Source: Aigarchaeota archaeon
Lineage (GTDB): Archaea > Thermoproteota > Nitrososphaeria_A > Caldarchaeales > Wolframiiraptoraceae
Direction: 5' to 3'
Assembly: GCA_025059415.1 (NCBI GenBank)
Contig: JANXDQ010000001.1
Span: 1-19,120, forward strand
DNA: 19,120 nt
A model generated the notes under the pieces. The model searched no databases. It was not told where the DNA came from and was given only the letters and a program-made list of their open reading frames with translations. Below are positions 1-6,869 of the stretch, piece after piece. The translations under genes were made by a program, and so were the position numbers. The stretch's first letter is position 1. Every line of letters starts with the position of its first letter.

Positions 1-1521
1 GACCACGATTATGATGACGAGCATCGCCGCCGTCATGTATGGGATGAACATCAGGGGCTTGAGCGTCGCCCTCTTCTGCCTCTCAACCTCCTCGAAGTCC
101 TCCATGAACGTCGTCAGGGTCTCGAGGGTCTCGGGGGCGCCGCCGCCTACATCTATCGAGTCTATCAAGATGAACATCCCGGCCCTCGAGAGCCACCCGC
201 GAACCCTCTTCTCGAAATCACTGTAGATCTTCCTCAGCGAGACTCCCCACCCGATCTGCCTGCTCATCAACCTCAAGTGCTTGGTGAATCCGCCGTAGTC
301 CCTGTCGGAGAGCATCCTCATACACTTCTCGGGGCTCATCCCGGTCTTCCTAGTCTCGGTCAAGTCCCTCAGAAACCTCGTCAAACCCCGCAGAATGGCC
401 ACATTCTCCTTCCCGTATTTCTCCCACGCGACCGCGCCGGGCAGGAAGAGGACTATGAAGGCGAGGCACATCGCTATCGTGGCCTCATAGCCCCTATCGA
501 GGCCCAGCAAAGTCCTAAAGGCGACGATCAGATCCGACGTGAGGCTGAATGGGAAAATGAATCGGAGCGGGTCGGCGAAAAATGGCACAACGAACAGGGC
601 GAAGAAGACCATTCCGACGGGGATCCCGGCGAGGAAGGCCCTAAAAGGCCTCTTATCCGTGAACGGGTACTTGGGCTGAGTGATGTCCGCTAGGTAGATG
701 AAGGACCCCGCCATCAATGGCATGAGGAGGTAGGCGAATACTATGAACTGTTCGGCGGGGAATGTGAAGAACTCCGAGGGCATGGCCCTGGACACTATGA
801 AGATGATGTAGAGGACGAGGGCGATCATCATGACGGCGGCCGCGTATGCCTCCATCAACATCCCAAGCCTCTCGCCGATTATCCTCATGCTCGCGGTCCT
901 GCTCTGGAAGATCATCTCCGTCTTCCTGATCAAGAAGTGGACCACGTCTCCGCCGCTCCTCAGCGTCGAGACGTATCCCATAAGTAGGTCCCTGTACTCC
1001 TTTGATGGGAGGTTCTTCGCCATCTCCTCGATCGCGGAAACGGGGTCCTCGCCCGTCGCCTCAACCCTGATATTAGCTATCCTCGCGATCTTCGCGAGAT
1101 TCGGCATGAGCTCGCTCTTGGAAAGCCTGTTCAAGCTCGTGTATGGCGGGACGCCCCCCGTGGCCATCACCGCGAGATACATGGCCGCATAGGGAACCTC
1201 GCTCTCGAAAACTGAGGCGATGGAGGAAGCTTGGGAATAGGGGTAGAAGACTCCGATAACCAAGACCATGAAAGGGGCTACTAGGAGGACGAGGCTGAGG
1301 AGGCTCCGCGTCAAGATGTAGAATAGTATCGTCAGTGGAATCGAGATGAGGGTCGTGATAAATGTTAGACCGGCGATTGTGGCGGCATAGCTCTCGGGAT
1401 AAATCCTGAGCGCAGCCGCATCGAGCTTCGAGGCTATCCCTGGAAAGATCTTCAGGAGAAGTGATCCGAGTCCTCTGAAATTTGCATAAAAGAACCCCAT
1501 GAATCCATCTCTGAGACCCAT
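1..1521 (-). CDS. GspF/TadC/ArlJ-like membrane platform protein of a type IV pilus-like system (3' end outside window)
   Basis: One uninterrupted minus-strand frame of 507 codons runs from an ATG at 1521 to base 1, so the C-terminus is missing. The protein has two halves with the T2SSF (GspF) layout. An N-terminal pair of hydrophobic segments (about residues 50-105) is followed by a cytosolic helical domain (about 110-225), another membrane cluster (about 225-375), a second cytosolic domain (about 380-490), and the start of a further hydrophobic segment at the edge. This duplicated arrangement is typical of archaeal TadC/ArlJ platform proteins, which sit in the membrane and couple the motor ATPase to pilin assembly. 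The start at 1521 is preceded by a GGAGAGG-type ribosome binding site and lies 19 bases after the stop of the upstream Roadblock gene, so it is the third gene of an operon. No archaellin, ArlH or ArlF/G gene is in view, so pilus, archaellum or secretion use cannot be told apart. Confidence 0.88.
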   Translation of the reverse strand, partial: MGLRDGFMGFFYANFRGLGSLLLKIFPGIASKLDAAALRIYPESYAATIAGLTFITTLISIPLTILFYILTRSLLSLVLLVAPFMVLVIGVFYPYSQASSIASVFESEVPYAAMYLAVMATGGVPPYTSLNRLSKSELMPNLAKIARIANIRVEATGEDPVSAIEEMAKNLPSKEYRDLLMGYVSTLRSGGDVVHFLIRKTEMIFQSRTASMRIIGERLGMLMEAYAAAVMMIALVLYIIFIVSRAMPSEFFTFPAEQFIVFAYLLMPLMAGSFIYLADITQPKYPFTDKRPFRAFLAGIPVGMVFFALFVVPFFADPLRFIFPFSLTSDLIVAFRTLLGLDRGYEATIAMCLAFIVLFLPGAVAWEKYGKENVAILRGLTRFLRDLTETRKTGMSPEKCMRMLSDRDYGGFTKHLRLMSRQIGWGVSLRKIYSDFEKRVRGWLSRAGMFILIDSIDVGGGAPETLETLTTFMEDFEEVERQKRATLKPLMFIPYMTAAMLVIIIVV

Positions 1522-1540
1522 CGCCTCTCCAATCCCCCGG

Positions 1541-1906
1541 CTACTTGGAGAGGTACGTCTCCATCAATACTTCGATGAATCCCATGTTGGGGTTAGGCTT
1601 CGTCAAACACACGACATAGTATCCCCTATACTGCCTTATCAGAACCCTCCTACCATCTTCGAGCTCCACGCTCACGCGCTTATATCCCCTAGAATTCATG
1701 AGCTCTATGACGGCGGAGATGGCCCCGCAGATCGCAGCGGTCGCCGCCGCGACATACTCCGCGTTAAATCTAGCATCATCGCTCTCATATGCTATGGGTA
1801 CTCCATCCTCGGAGACGACTTCGATTGCCTCGATCCACCCGCGGCTATTCATTTTGATCGCCTTGAGCAGCCCGGCCAGCAATCTCTCCTCCGTCTTTGT
1901 CATCAT
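1541..1906 (-). CDS. Roadblock/LC7 domain protein (soluble, MglB-like)
   Basis: This 121-residue protein consists of one Roadblock/LC7 domain. It has an N-terminal helix (about 5-20), a beta strand leading to SEDGVPIAYE (about 32-41), a long Ala-rich central helix (about 50-72), then RVSVELEDGRRVLIRQYRGYY strands cut here at about 77-97, and a C-terminal helix (about 108-120). The family regulates small Ras-like GTPases; in bacteria MglB is the GAP for MglA, which places type IV pilus motors. Its ATG overlaps the stop of the upstream membrane Roadblock gene by four bases (ATGA), indicating translational coupling. It is followed closely by the TadC-like platform gene. A second ATG directly follows the first. 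The family call is firm. A partner in the GTPase encoded at 4525-4971 is inferred from context only. Confidence 0.88.
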   Translation of the reverse strand: MMTKTEERLLAGLLKAIKMNSRGWIEAIEVVSEDGVPIAYESDDARFNAEYVAAATAAICGAISAVIELMNSRGYKRVSVELEDGRRVLIRQYRGYYVVCLTKPNPNMGFIEVLMETYLSK

Positions 1907-2583
1907 TTATACCGCCCCAAGCTCTCTGAGAGATATGTTCTGAGGAATCCCCTAACCTCCTCTATTTCAAGTCCTGTTCTCGAATCGCCCACGAAGAGGG
2001 CGAAGATATCGGTATCCCCGATCCTCCCAACCAATAATAGAACCATCCTTTGATCATTCTCAGAGATCATCGACTCGAAATTGGGGTTAAGCTTCCGCAT
2101 TATCGAAACGAAGTCCGCGAGCGAGGCCGCAACCCTATCCTCGTCGGCAACATTATGGGACTCTATCGGTATCCCGGATTGGTTGAAAAGTATAAGCGAC
2201 TTGGCCCCAATCGTGGAGGCGAGTTCCTCGATGGATGTAAACCCTATCCATTCCTCGGGTTCTAGGGGCTTGATCTCCAAGCGGTTCGTCCCCCGCTTAC
2301 TGGGGGGAGGGGGCCTAGCACCAACCTCAGCCTTTGGAGGTGTAGACGGCTTTGAAACTTCTTCAGCGGGTTTTATGATCGCTTGGGGAGGAGCCGCTTC
2401 TCCACCCTTGATGGATCTTCTCACAAGCACTAGTGAGATTATAGATATAGTGAGAGAAGTAAGTGCGATGATAAATGTGATTAATACGAAGGTCGCAAGA
2501 TCGCCAATAAATGACACGAAATACTCCACCACTCCCAACTTATAAACCACTCGTTCTCTAAGGCTTATAACCTTTCCCCTCAT
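1903..2583 (-). CDS. Membrane-anchored Roadblock/LC7 domain protein
   Basis: This is a 226-residue protein with three visible parts. A short basic N-terminus is followed by one strong transmembrane segment (about residues 30-54, ending in RRSIK). A Pro/Ala/Lys-rich linker (about 60-105) leads to a C-terminal Roadblock/LC7 domain (about 112-226), with the pattern IGAKSLILFNQSGIPI, a central helix (VAASLADFVSIMRK) and the closing strands and helix. Positive charges after the segment suggest the Roadblock domain faces the cytoplasm. It is the first gene of the operon with the soluble Roadblock and TadC-like genes. The ATG at 2583 lies about 23 bases after a TATA-like element (2601-2610), so the mRNA is probably leaderless. 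The architecture would tether a GTPase regulator at the membrane next to the pilus platform; that role is inferred. Confidence 0.85.
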   Translation of the reverse strand: MRGKVISLRERVVYKLGVVEYFVSFIGDLATFVLITFIIALTSLTISIISLVLVRRSIKGGEAAPPQAIIKPAEEVSKPSTPPKAEVGARPPPPSKRGTNRLEIKPLEPEEWIGFTSIEELASTIGAKSLILFNQSGIPIESHNVADEDRVAASLADFVSIMRKLNPNFESMISENDQRMVLLLVGRIGDTDIFALFVGDSRTGLEIEEVRGFLRTYLSESLGRYK

Positions 2584-2600
2584 AAAGTTACCGCAACAGA

Positions 2601-2610
2601 GAATATATCT
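2601..2610. promoter_or_regulatory. Shared TATA-like element between divergent Roadblock operon and secretion ATPase
   Basis: GAATATATCT reads as AGATATATTC on the other strand, so it is nearly palindromic and works as a TATA box in either direction. It sits about 23 bases before the minus-strand ATG at 2583 and about 35 bases before the plus-strand TTG at 2641. No other TATA-like sequence is visible in this 57-base gap, so one element probably serves both units. That would tie expression of the two Roadblock proteins and the platform to that of the ATPase. Inferred from spacing only. Confidence 0.5.
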
Positions 2611-2640
2611 CAGACCTTCTCATTACTTCTATGTAGAAGC

Positions 2641-4461
2641 TTGGGGAAGAAAGTTAAACTCAAAGGGGCTCCAGGTCCCTGGAAAGGGGTAGAAATTAGG
2701 TCGATCCCGGAGGATTACGGGATCCTAGACCGCTACGTGATACGGAATGAACTCGCGGAGGTGATAATAGCTACGCCCCCAGGCCCGACCGTGGAGCCCA
2801 CCTACTTCGCTACGGAGGTCCAATTATCCCCCCAGGAGGCTTTGGCCCTAGAAAAGCTGAAGGACATATTGTCGAAAGAGCTCGAGCCTCCGAAGCCCGG
2901 CGAAGAGGAGGACGCCAAGAGAATCCTGCTGAAGACCGCCGAGAAGCTCCTCAGGAAATATGAGGGGGCTCTTGGGAAATTCGAGGAGGAATCGAGAGAG
3001 AAGTTGTTCTATTATCTTGAGAGGGACATGACGGGCTTCGGCCCCCTCAACATAGTGATGGAGGATTATAGGATAGAGGACATCTCATGCGATGGCGTGA
3101 ATGTGCCCGTCTATGTCTGGCACAGGGACTACGAGAGCATTCCGACGAACATCATCTTCACGGATCGGGACGCCCTAGATGACTTCATAATCCAGCTAGC
3201 CCACAAGTCCGAGAAGCACATCTCCTCGGCCTTCCCCATCCTCGACGCCATGATATATGGTAAACACAGGCTCGCGGCCACCTTCAGGGAGGAGATCTCG
3301 CCTAGGGGGAGCACATTCACGATAAGGAAATTCAGGGAGAAGCCTTTCAGCGTAACAGAGCTGTTAGAGAGCAAGTTGCTGAGCCCGGAGATGGCCGCAT
3401 ACTTCTGGATGTTGATGGAGCATAAGGCGAACATATTGGTCGCGGGGGCGACCGGAAGCGGGAAGACCACGATCCTAAACGCCCTCTCATGCTTCATAAA
3501 GCCCAGGATGAAGATAGTCACATGTGAGGAGACCGCGGAGTTGAATATACCGAGCGAGAACTGGGTGAGGTTTGTGACCAGGGAGAGCTATGGGCTCGGA
3601 GCCCAAAAAACCGGTGAGATAACTCTCTATGACTTGGTCAAGACGAGCTTGAGGTATAGGCCGGATTACCTCATAGTAGGAGAAGTCAGGGGGGAGGAGG
3701 CATTCGTCCTGTTCCAGGCGATCGCGACAGGCCACGGCGGCCTCTCGACCATCCACGCGGAGAACATAGAATCGGCTGTCAAGAGGCTTATAAGCCCCCC
3801 GATGAACATCCCGCCCAGCCACATCCCCCTAATAGACGCGGTGGCCCTCGTCGAGAGAGTGAGCTTCACGAGGCCCGTGGATGGCAAGGGCTATGGTAGG
3901 AGGATCCGCTATATCTGGGAAGTCGTAGACTTCGGCAAATACGTGACGATCGCGGAGTGGAATCCCGCGACGGACACCTTCAACGTAGATCTCTATAATA
4001 GTGTCGTCATTGAGAGGATAGCGATGAGGATCGCCAAGACCAAGGAGGAGGTCATAGCGGAGACCCTGAGGAGAGCCGCCCTCCTGAGAAAATTCCTCGA
4101 GAACAAGATGATCGAAATAAGGGACATAGCGAGAGAGATATACTCATACTACGCCAACCCAGAGCAGGTGCTGAAGAAATATGGAGTTGAGGTCGAAGTT
4201 ATCCAAGTACCCGCGAGCAGAGGCATGGAGATCAACAAAGCCGAGACCACTTTCATGGGAGTAAGTGAGGAAGTTGAGGAAGATAAGGTGTCGGAGGCCA
4301 TCCTAAGCATCTTGAGGACGCATGATGGAACTTATCCCCTCTGGAAGATCTTCATCGAGATGCCTGCCTCGAAGATAACCGTGTTTAATGCGTTGAAAAA
4401 GCTTAGGGACAGCGGGATAATCGAGATCTACCAATCTAACGTCAGGATGAAAGAGAGTTGA
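2641..4461 (+). CDS. GspE/VirB11/TadA-type secretion ATPase with C-terminal winged helix
   Basis: This 606-residue protein is a type II/IV secretion and pilus assembly ATPase of the archaeal ArlI/GspE2 class. An N-terminal domain (about 1-230) includes the family stretch YLERDMTGFGPLNIVMED. The RecA-like core has Walker A GATGSGKTT (residues 269-277), an Asp-box region with acidic CEETAE, Walker B-like YLIVGEVRGEE (343-353) and the His-box TGHGGLSTIHAEN. Residues 547-606 look like an added winged-helix domain (SEAILSILRTHDG, then a recognition-like helix KITVFNALKKLRDSGI). The start is TTG; no in-frame ATG occurs before about residue 130, and the sequence directly after the TTG looks coding. 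The enzyme would power the TadC-like platform encoded divergently at 1-1521. The core call is certain; the winged-helix role is unknown. Confidence 0.93.
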   Translation: MGKKVKLKGAPGPWKGVEIRSIPEDYGILDRYVIRNELAEVIIATPPGPTVEPTYFATEVQLSPQEALALEKLKDILSKELEPPKPGEEEDAKRILLKTAEKLLRKYEGALGKFEEESREKLFYYLERDMTGFGPLNIVMEDYRIEDISCDGVNVPVYVWHRDYESIPTNIIFTDRDALDDFIIQLAHKSEKHISSAFPILDAMIYGKHRLAATFREEISPRGSTFTIRKFREKPFSVTELLESKLLSPEMAAYFWMLMEHKANILVAGATGSGKTTILNALSCFIKPRMKIVTCEETAELNIPSENWVRFVTRESYGLGAQKTGEITLYDLVKTSLRYRPDYLIVGEVRGEEAFVLFQAIATGHGGLSTIHAENIESAVKRLISPPMNIPPSHIPLIDAVALVERVSFTRPVDGKGYGRRIRYIWEVVDFGKYVTIAEWNPATDTFNVDLYNSVVIERIAMRIAKTKEEVIAETLRRAALLRKFLENKMIEIRDIAREIYSYYANPEQVLKKYGVEVEVIQVPASRGMEINKAETTFMGVSEEVEEDKVSEAILSILRTHDGTYPLWKIFIEMPASKITVFNALKKLRDSGIIEIYQSNVRMKES

Positions 4462-4524
4462 GATAACTTTCTATTAATCACCTCGACTTTTTCTCAATTA
4501 AGTCCAATAGGGATTTTATGAGGC

Positions 4525-4971
4525 TTAGGGCGCTTGTTTATCAAAGTCCACTGTTGGCCGAATTGGGGCCTCGAAAGGAACTCCGAGAACCTCTCTTATG
4601 GACTTTTCCGGTATCTGTTTTCCCTCATCGGCCTTATTCGCGGATCTTTTCGTGAAGAAGTCGTAGATGTAATTGGCTTCCTCAAGGCTCTCCCAGTCTT
4701 TGGAGTCTATCATCAATATGTAGCCATCCATTCCCGATGCCAATACCTTCCACATAAAGAAGAATCTACGCTGGCCAGGCGTCCCGAATAGCCTGATAAC
4801 TTTCTCACCCAGCTCGAGGAGGCCGAAGTCGATGGCGACGGTCGTGGTTTCCTTAAAGGTCTCGACCGAGAGCCGCTTATCGGATTCCAAGATCCTCCCG
4901 CATAGGGTCTTGATGATCTTTGTCTTCCCCGCTTTAAATGGCCCAGTCACGAGGATCTTAAAGGCCTTCAT
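4525..4971 (-). CDS. MglA/CvnD-like small GTPase, C-terminus apparently frameshifted
   Basis: This 148-residue protein has a P-loop GPFKAGKT (residues 10-17), a switch I threonine in ETTTVAIDFG, a G3 region LFGTPGQRRF (61-70) with Gly replacing the usual Asp, and an NKAD base-recognition motif (112-115). The GTPG motif followed by FFFMW matches the prokaryotic Ras-like family of streptomycete CvnD and related archaeal proteins, which pair with Roadblock/LC7 regulators. Two features are odd. The hydrophobic strand that normally precedes NKxD is missing (only about six residues separate DFFTKR from NKAD). The reading frame also stops at TAA 4525-4527 just where the last helix should begin. In the -1 frame the DNA continues as SALSLIKSLLDLIEKKSR to a TGA at 4478-4480, which fits that missing helix. 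The gene follows a small protein gene by seven bases and converges on the ATPase gene. Confidence 0.82.
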   Translation of the reverse strand: MKAFKILVTGPFKAGKTKIIKTLCGRILESDKRLSVETFKETTTVAIDFGLLELGEKVIRLFGTPGQRRFFFMWKVLASGMDGYILMIDSKDWESLEEANYIYDFFTKRSANKADEGKQIPEKSIREVLGVPFEAPIRPTVDFDKQAP

Positions 4972-4978
4972 TTCCCAG

Positions 4979-5231
4979 TTAGAAGAACACTTCTATTAGC
5001 ATCGAATCGAGGTCAAGTCCTTCTAACATCGTCTTCATGAACTTGCTCATGGATCCGAACTCCCGCTGAATGATAATCATCCATAACCTCCTCCAATATA
5101 CTGGTATTATGTCTTCAAGATACTTCTGCGTAGGTGCTCCTAGATGGCATGATGATTTTACGCGCGAGACATCCCTTCCCCCCCATCGGGCCATAAAACG
5201 TGACATCGTCCACTTCTCCCAACTCGACCAT
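4979..5231 (-). CDS. Small protein of unknown function upstream of the GTPase, apparently frameshifted
   Basis: I do not recognise the family. The C-terminal part, from KYLEDIIPVYWRRLWMIIIQ to ..SMLIEVFF, is open to a TAA at 4979-4981 and looks like genuine protein (amphipathic, rich in Trp, Met, Ile). The same frame upstream reaches an ATG at 5248, but that part is unconvincing (MLPSNLWSSWEKWTM). In another frame an ATG at 5231 gives MVELGEVDDVTFYGPMGGKG, lies about 20 bases after a TATA element and stops at 5115. Losing one base in the run of seven G at 5178-5184 (minus strand) would join the two parts into one protein of about 83 residues. I therefore take 5231 as the start. The gene ends seven bases before the GTPase start, so the two are cotranscribed, and a function linked to that GTPase is a guess. 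Confidence 0.5.
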
Positions 5232-5246
5232 AAATTACTTGGCAAC

Positions 5247-5256
5247 ATTTTTAAGC
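5247..5256 (-). promoter_or_regulatory. TATA-like element for the small protein-GTPase operon
   Basis: On the minus strand the sequence GCTTAAAAAT lies about 20 bases before the ATG at 5231. This is close to the distance expected for a leaderless archaeal transcript. It supports 5231, rather than 5248, as the start of the small protein gene, because 5248 falls within or next to the element. Confidence 0.45.
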
Positions 5257-5313
5257 GTAACGGTCCTTTAGCCGAAAATCCGATTAAGCTTTGAAGCCCT
5301 TTTTGGAAGGGGG

Positions 5314-6762
5314 TCAGGAGGTTTCCGCCACGGCTAGCATCCAGGGCCCTTCCTCCAAGTATTGTTTACCCTTCAAGCATCCCGGATCGGGTGCCAGATA
5401 GTCTCCGAAGTAGGCATATGCCCTCGCCCTACATCCGCCGCAAATGTACTTGAACTTACAGCTTCCACATGGTTGCTTCAGCAAGTCCTTGTTCTTGAGG
5501 TCGTTTATCACCTTGTTCTTCTCCCAGATTTCCCGTAGCCTGTCCTTCCTCAGATTCCCCACCGGCATTGGGAGGAAGACACATGGGGTCACCGTTCCAT
5601 CCGGTTGAAGTGCCAGGTAGATTCTGCCCGCGCCGCATCCCCCAATGAACTCCGCGAGGGCTTTGAGGCTCTTGCTCCTGGGCACGGTGAAGTGTGTTGG
5701 AAGGACGTCTTCCTCGCTGCTCATCTTCCATGAGACCCTGGCGAGCTGGGGAGCAGTAGATACTTTTTGGACCTTAGATCCAATAGATCCCATGTATATC
5801 TGTTTAAGCACCTCTTCTCTTTCTTCCGGGGTTAAGTCGAGTTCGTTAATCTCCTTCCCCCGCCCAGTCGGTATGAAGTTGAAGAAGATGACCCTGGTGA
5901 CACCGAGCTCCTCACCCAGCCTCATCATATCCTTGACCTCGTCCATGTTCAGCCTCGTCACGGTCATCGCTATCCCCGTCGAAACTTTTCCATTTCCAAG
6001 CTTGATCACGTTTATGAGCCCTTTCACCGCCTTTTCCCAGGCGCCATCAACGCCCCTGAATCCATTATGCTTTTTGGGATCGACGGAGTCCAAACTGACC
6101 TCTACATATCTAAGCCCTGCCTGGATTGCCCGCCGCGTGAAGTCCTCTTCGGCGAATCTTATGCCATTCGTCGCGACTGCCATGTATATCCCCCTCCTCG
6201 CCCCCTCCTCAACCACCTCGAGGAAATCCGGGTGGATCGTCGGCTCCCCGCCGCTCAGCGCGATGACCGGTATCCCCAGTTCATCAATCTGCTCGATGGC
6301 CATCATCTTCTCTTCGAGCGTGAGTTCCCCGACTCCGGGATTGGAGTCAGCGTTTTGATAGCAGTGCTTGCATCTCAAGTTGCATGCGTTAGTGAAGTTC
6401 CAGACTATCAGGAAGGGGGCGGCGAGCCTCTGGGGAACGGTCACGCCGTATTTGAGTAGGCTCCTGAAGACCAGCTCCATCCCCCTCCTTATCGCCGGAT
6501 CCTTGATCCCCTCTAGAAACTCCTCTTTACTCATGTGCATGAACTTTATCGATGTCTCAAGTAATAGCTTATAGAAGTAGTAGTCGAGCGTGCAGCTAAA
6601 GCTCACACGGCCTTTCCCCTTAGCGAACATTTCTAGGACGTGTTCAAGCCTACTCCTAAAACCGCTTGGATCCTCTTCCAGTAGTCTCCTGAGAACCGCT
6701 TTCCCAACCTTGCTCCCAAAGATAATCCTCGCAATTTTAAGACTATCGACTTCGAGAGACAA
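5314..6762 (-). CDS. Radical SAM protein with SPASM-type C-terminal cluster domain
   Basis: This 482-residue protein starts at TTG (6762); a TGA lies in frame three codons upstream, so no longer start is possible. Residues 1-115 form a helical N-terminal extension that I do not recognise. The radical SAM core begins at about 118 with Cys127, Cys131 and Cys134 (CNLRCKHC), followed by ALSGGEPTIHPDF and VEVSLDSVDPKKH. The C-terminus has a Cys-rich SPASM/twitch domain with Cys376 and Cys394, then CGSCKFKYICGGC (Cys432, 435, 441, 444) and a last Cys at 462. SPASM enzymes bind extra 4Fe-4S clusters and often modify peptides or mature enzymes; related proteins also act in haem biosynthesis. No precursor peptide or haem gene is nearby, so the substrate is unknown. 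It is transcribed divergently from the radical SAM gene at 6870. Confidence 0.88.
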   Translation of the reverse strand: MSLEVDSLKIARIIFGSKVGKAVLRRLLEEDPSGFRSRLEHVLEMFAKGKGRVSFSCTLDYYFYKLLLETSIKFMHMSKEEFLEGIKDPAIRRGMELVFRSLLKYGVTVPQRLAAPFLIVWNFTNACNLRCKHCYQNADSNPGVGELTLEEKMMAIEQIDELGIPVIALSGGEPTIHPDFLEVVEEGARRGIYMAVATNGIRFAEEDFTRRAIQAGLRYVEVSLDSVDPKKHNGFRGVDGAWEKAVKGLINVIKLGNGKVSTGIAMTVTRLNMDEVKDMMRLGEELGVTRVIFFNFIPTGRGKEINELDLTPEEREEVLKQIYMGSIGSKVQKVSTAPQLARVSWKMSSEEDVLPTHFTVPRSKSLKALAEFIGGCGAGRIYLALQPDGTVTPCVFLPMPVGNLRKDRLREIWEKNKVINDLKNKDLLKQPCGSCKFKYICGGCRARAYAYFGDYLAPDPGCLKGKQYLEEGPWMLAVAETS

Positions 6763-6763
6763 C

Positions 6764-6790
6764 CGTGATCACTACGCCCCAAAGATCACG
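6764..6790. repeat. 7-bp inverted repeat in the divergent radical SAM intergenic region
   Basis: CGTGATC (6764-6770) and GATCACG (6784-6790) are exact inverted repeats with a 13-base spacer. The left arm overlaps the perfect palindrome GTGATCAC (6765-6772). The repeat begins one base before the TTG start at 6762, in the probable leader or promoter of the SPASM gene. It could be an operator or a leader hairpin. Confidence 0.4.
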
Positions 6791-6869
6791 CTGATGGATA
6801 AACATTTACCCACTTAACCCAAGCTTCTTGGGGGATTCCTTTTGAGCCGCTTATACGTAATTTTAGTTG

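Noticed and set aside
277..693. Open frame of 138 codons on the plus strand
   Set aside because: It lies fully opposite the well-supported TadC-like gene and has a low-complexity, Glu/Gly/Arg-rich composition typical of a shadow frame.
2081..2545. Open frame of 154 codons on the plus strand
   Set aside because: It is the reverse of the membrane Roadblock gene, which has clear domains and operon context.
4481..4495. T-rich stretch after the ATPase as a terminator
   Set aside because: Only five T in a row, and the same bases fit the out-of-frame C-terminal helix of the opposing GTPase, so a terminator call is not supported.
5645..6358. Open frame of 237 codons, Ser/Pro/Leu-rich, plus strand
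   Set aside because: It is antisense to the SPASM radical SAM gene, whose Cys motifs are decisive.
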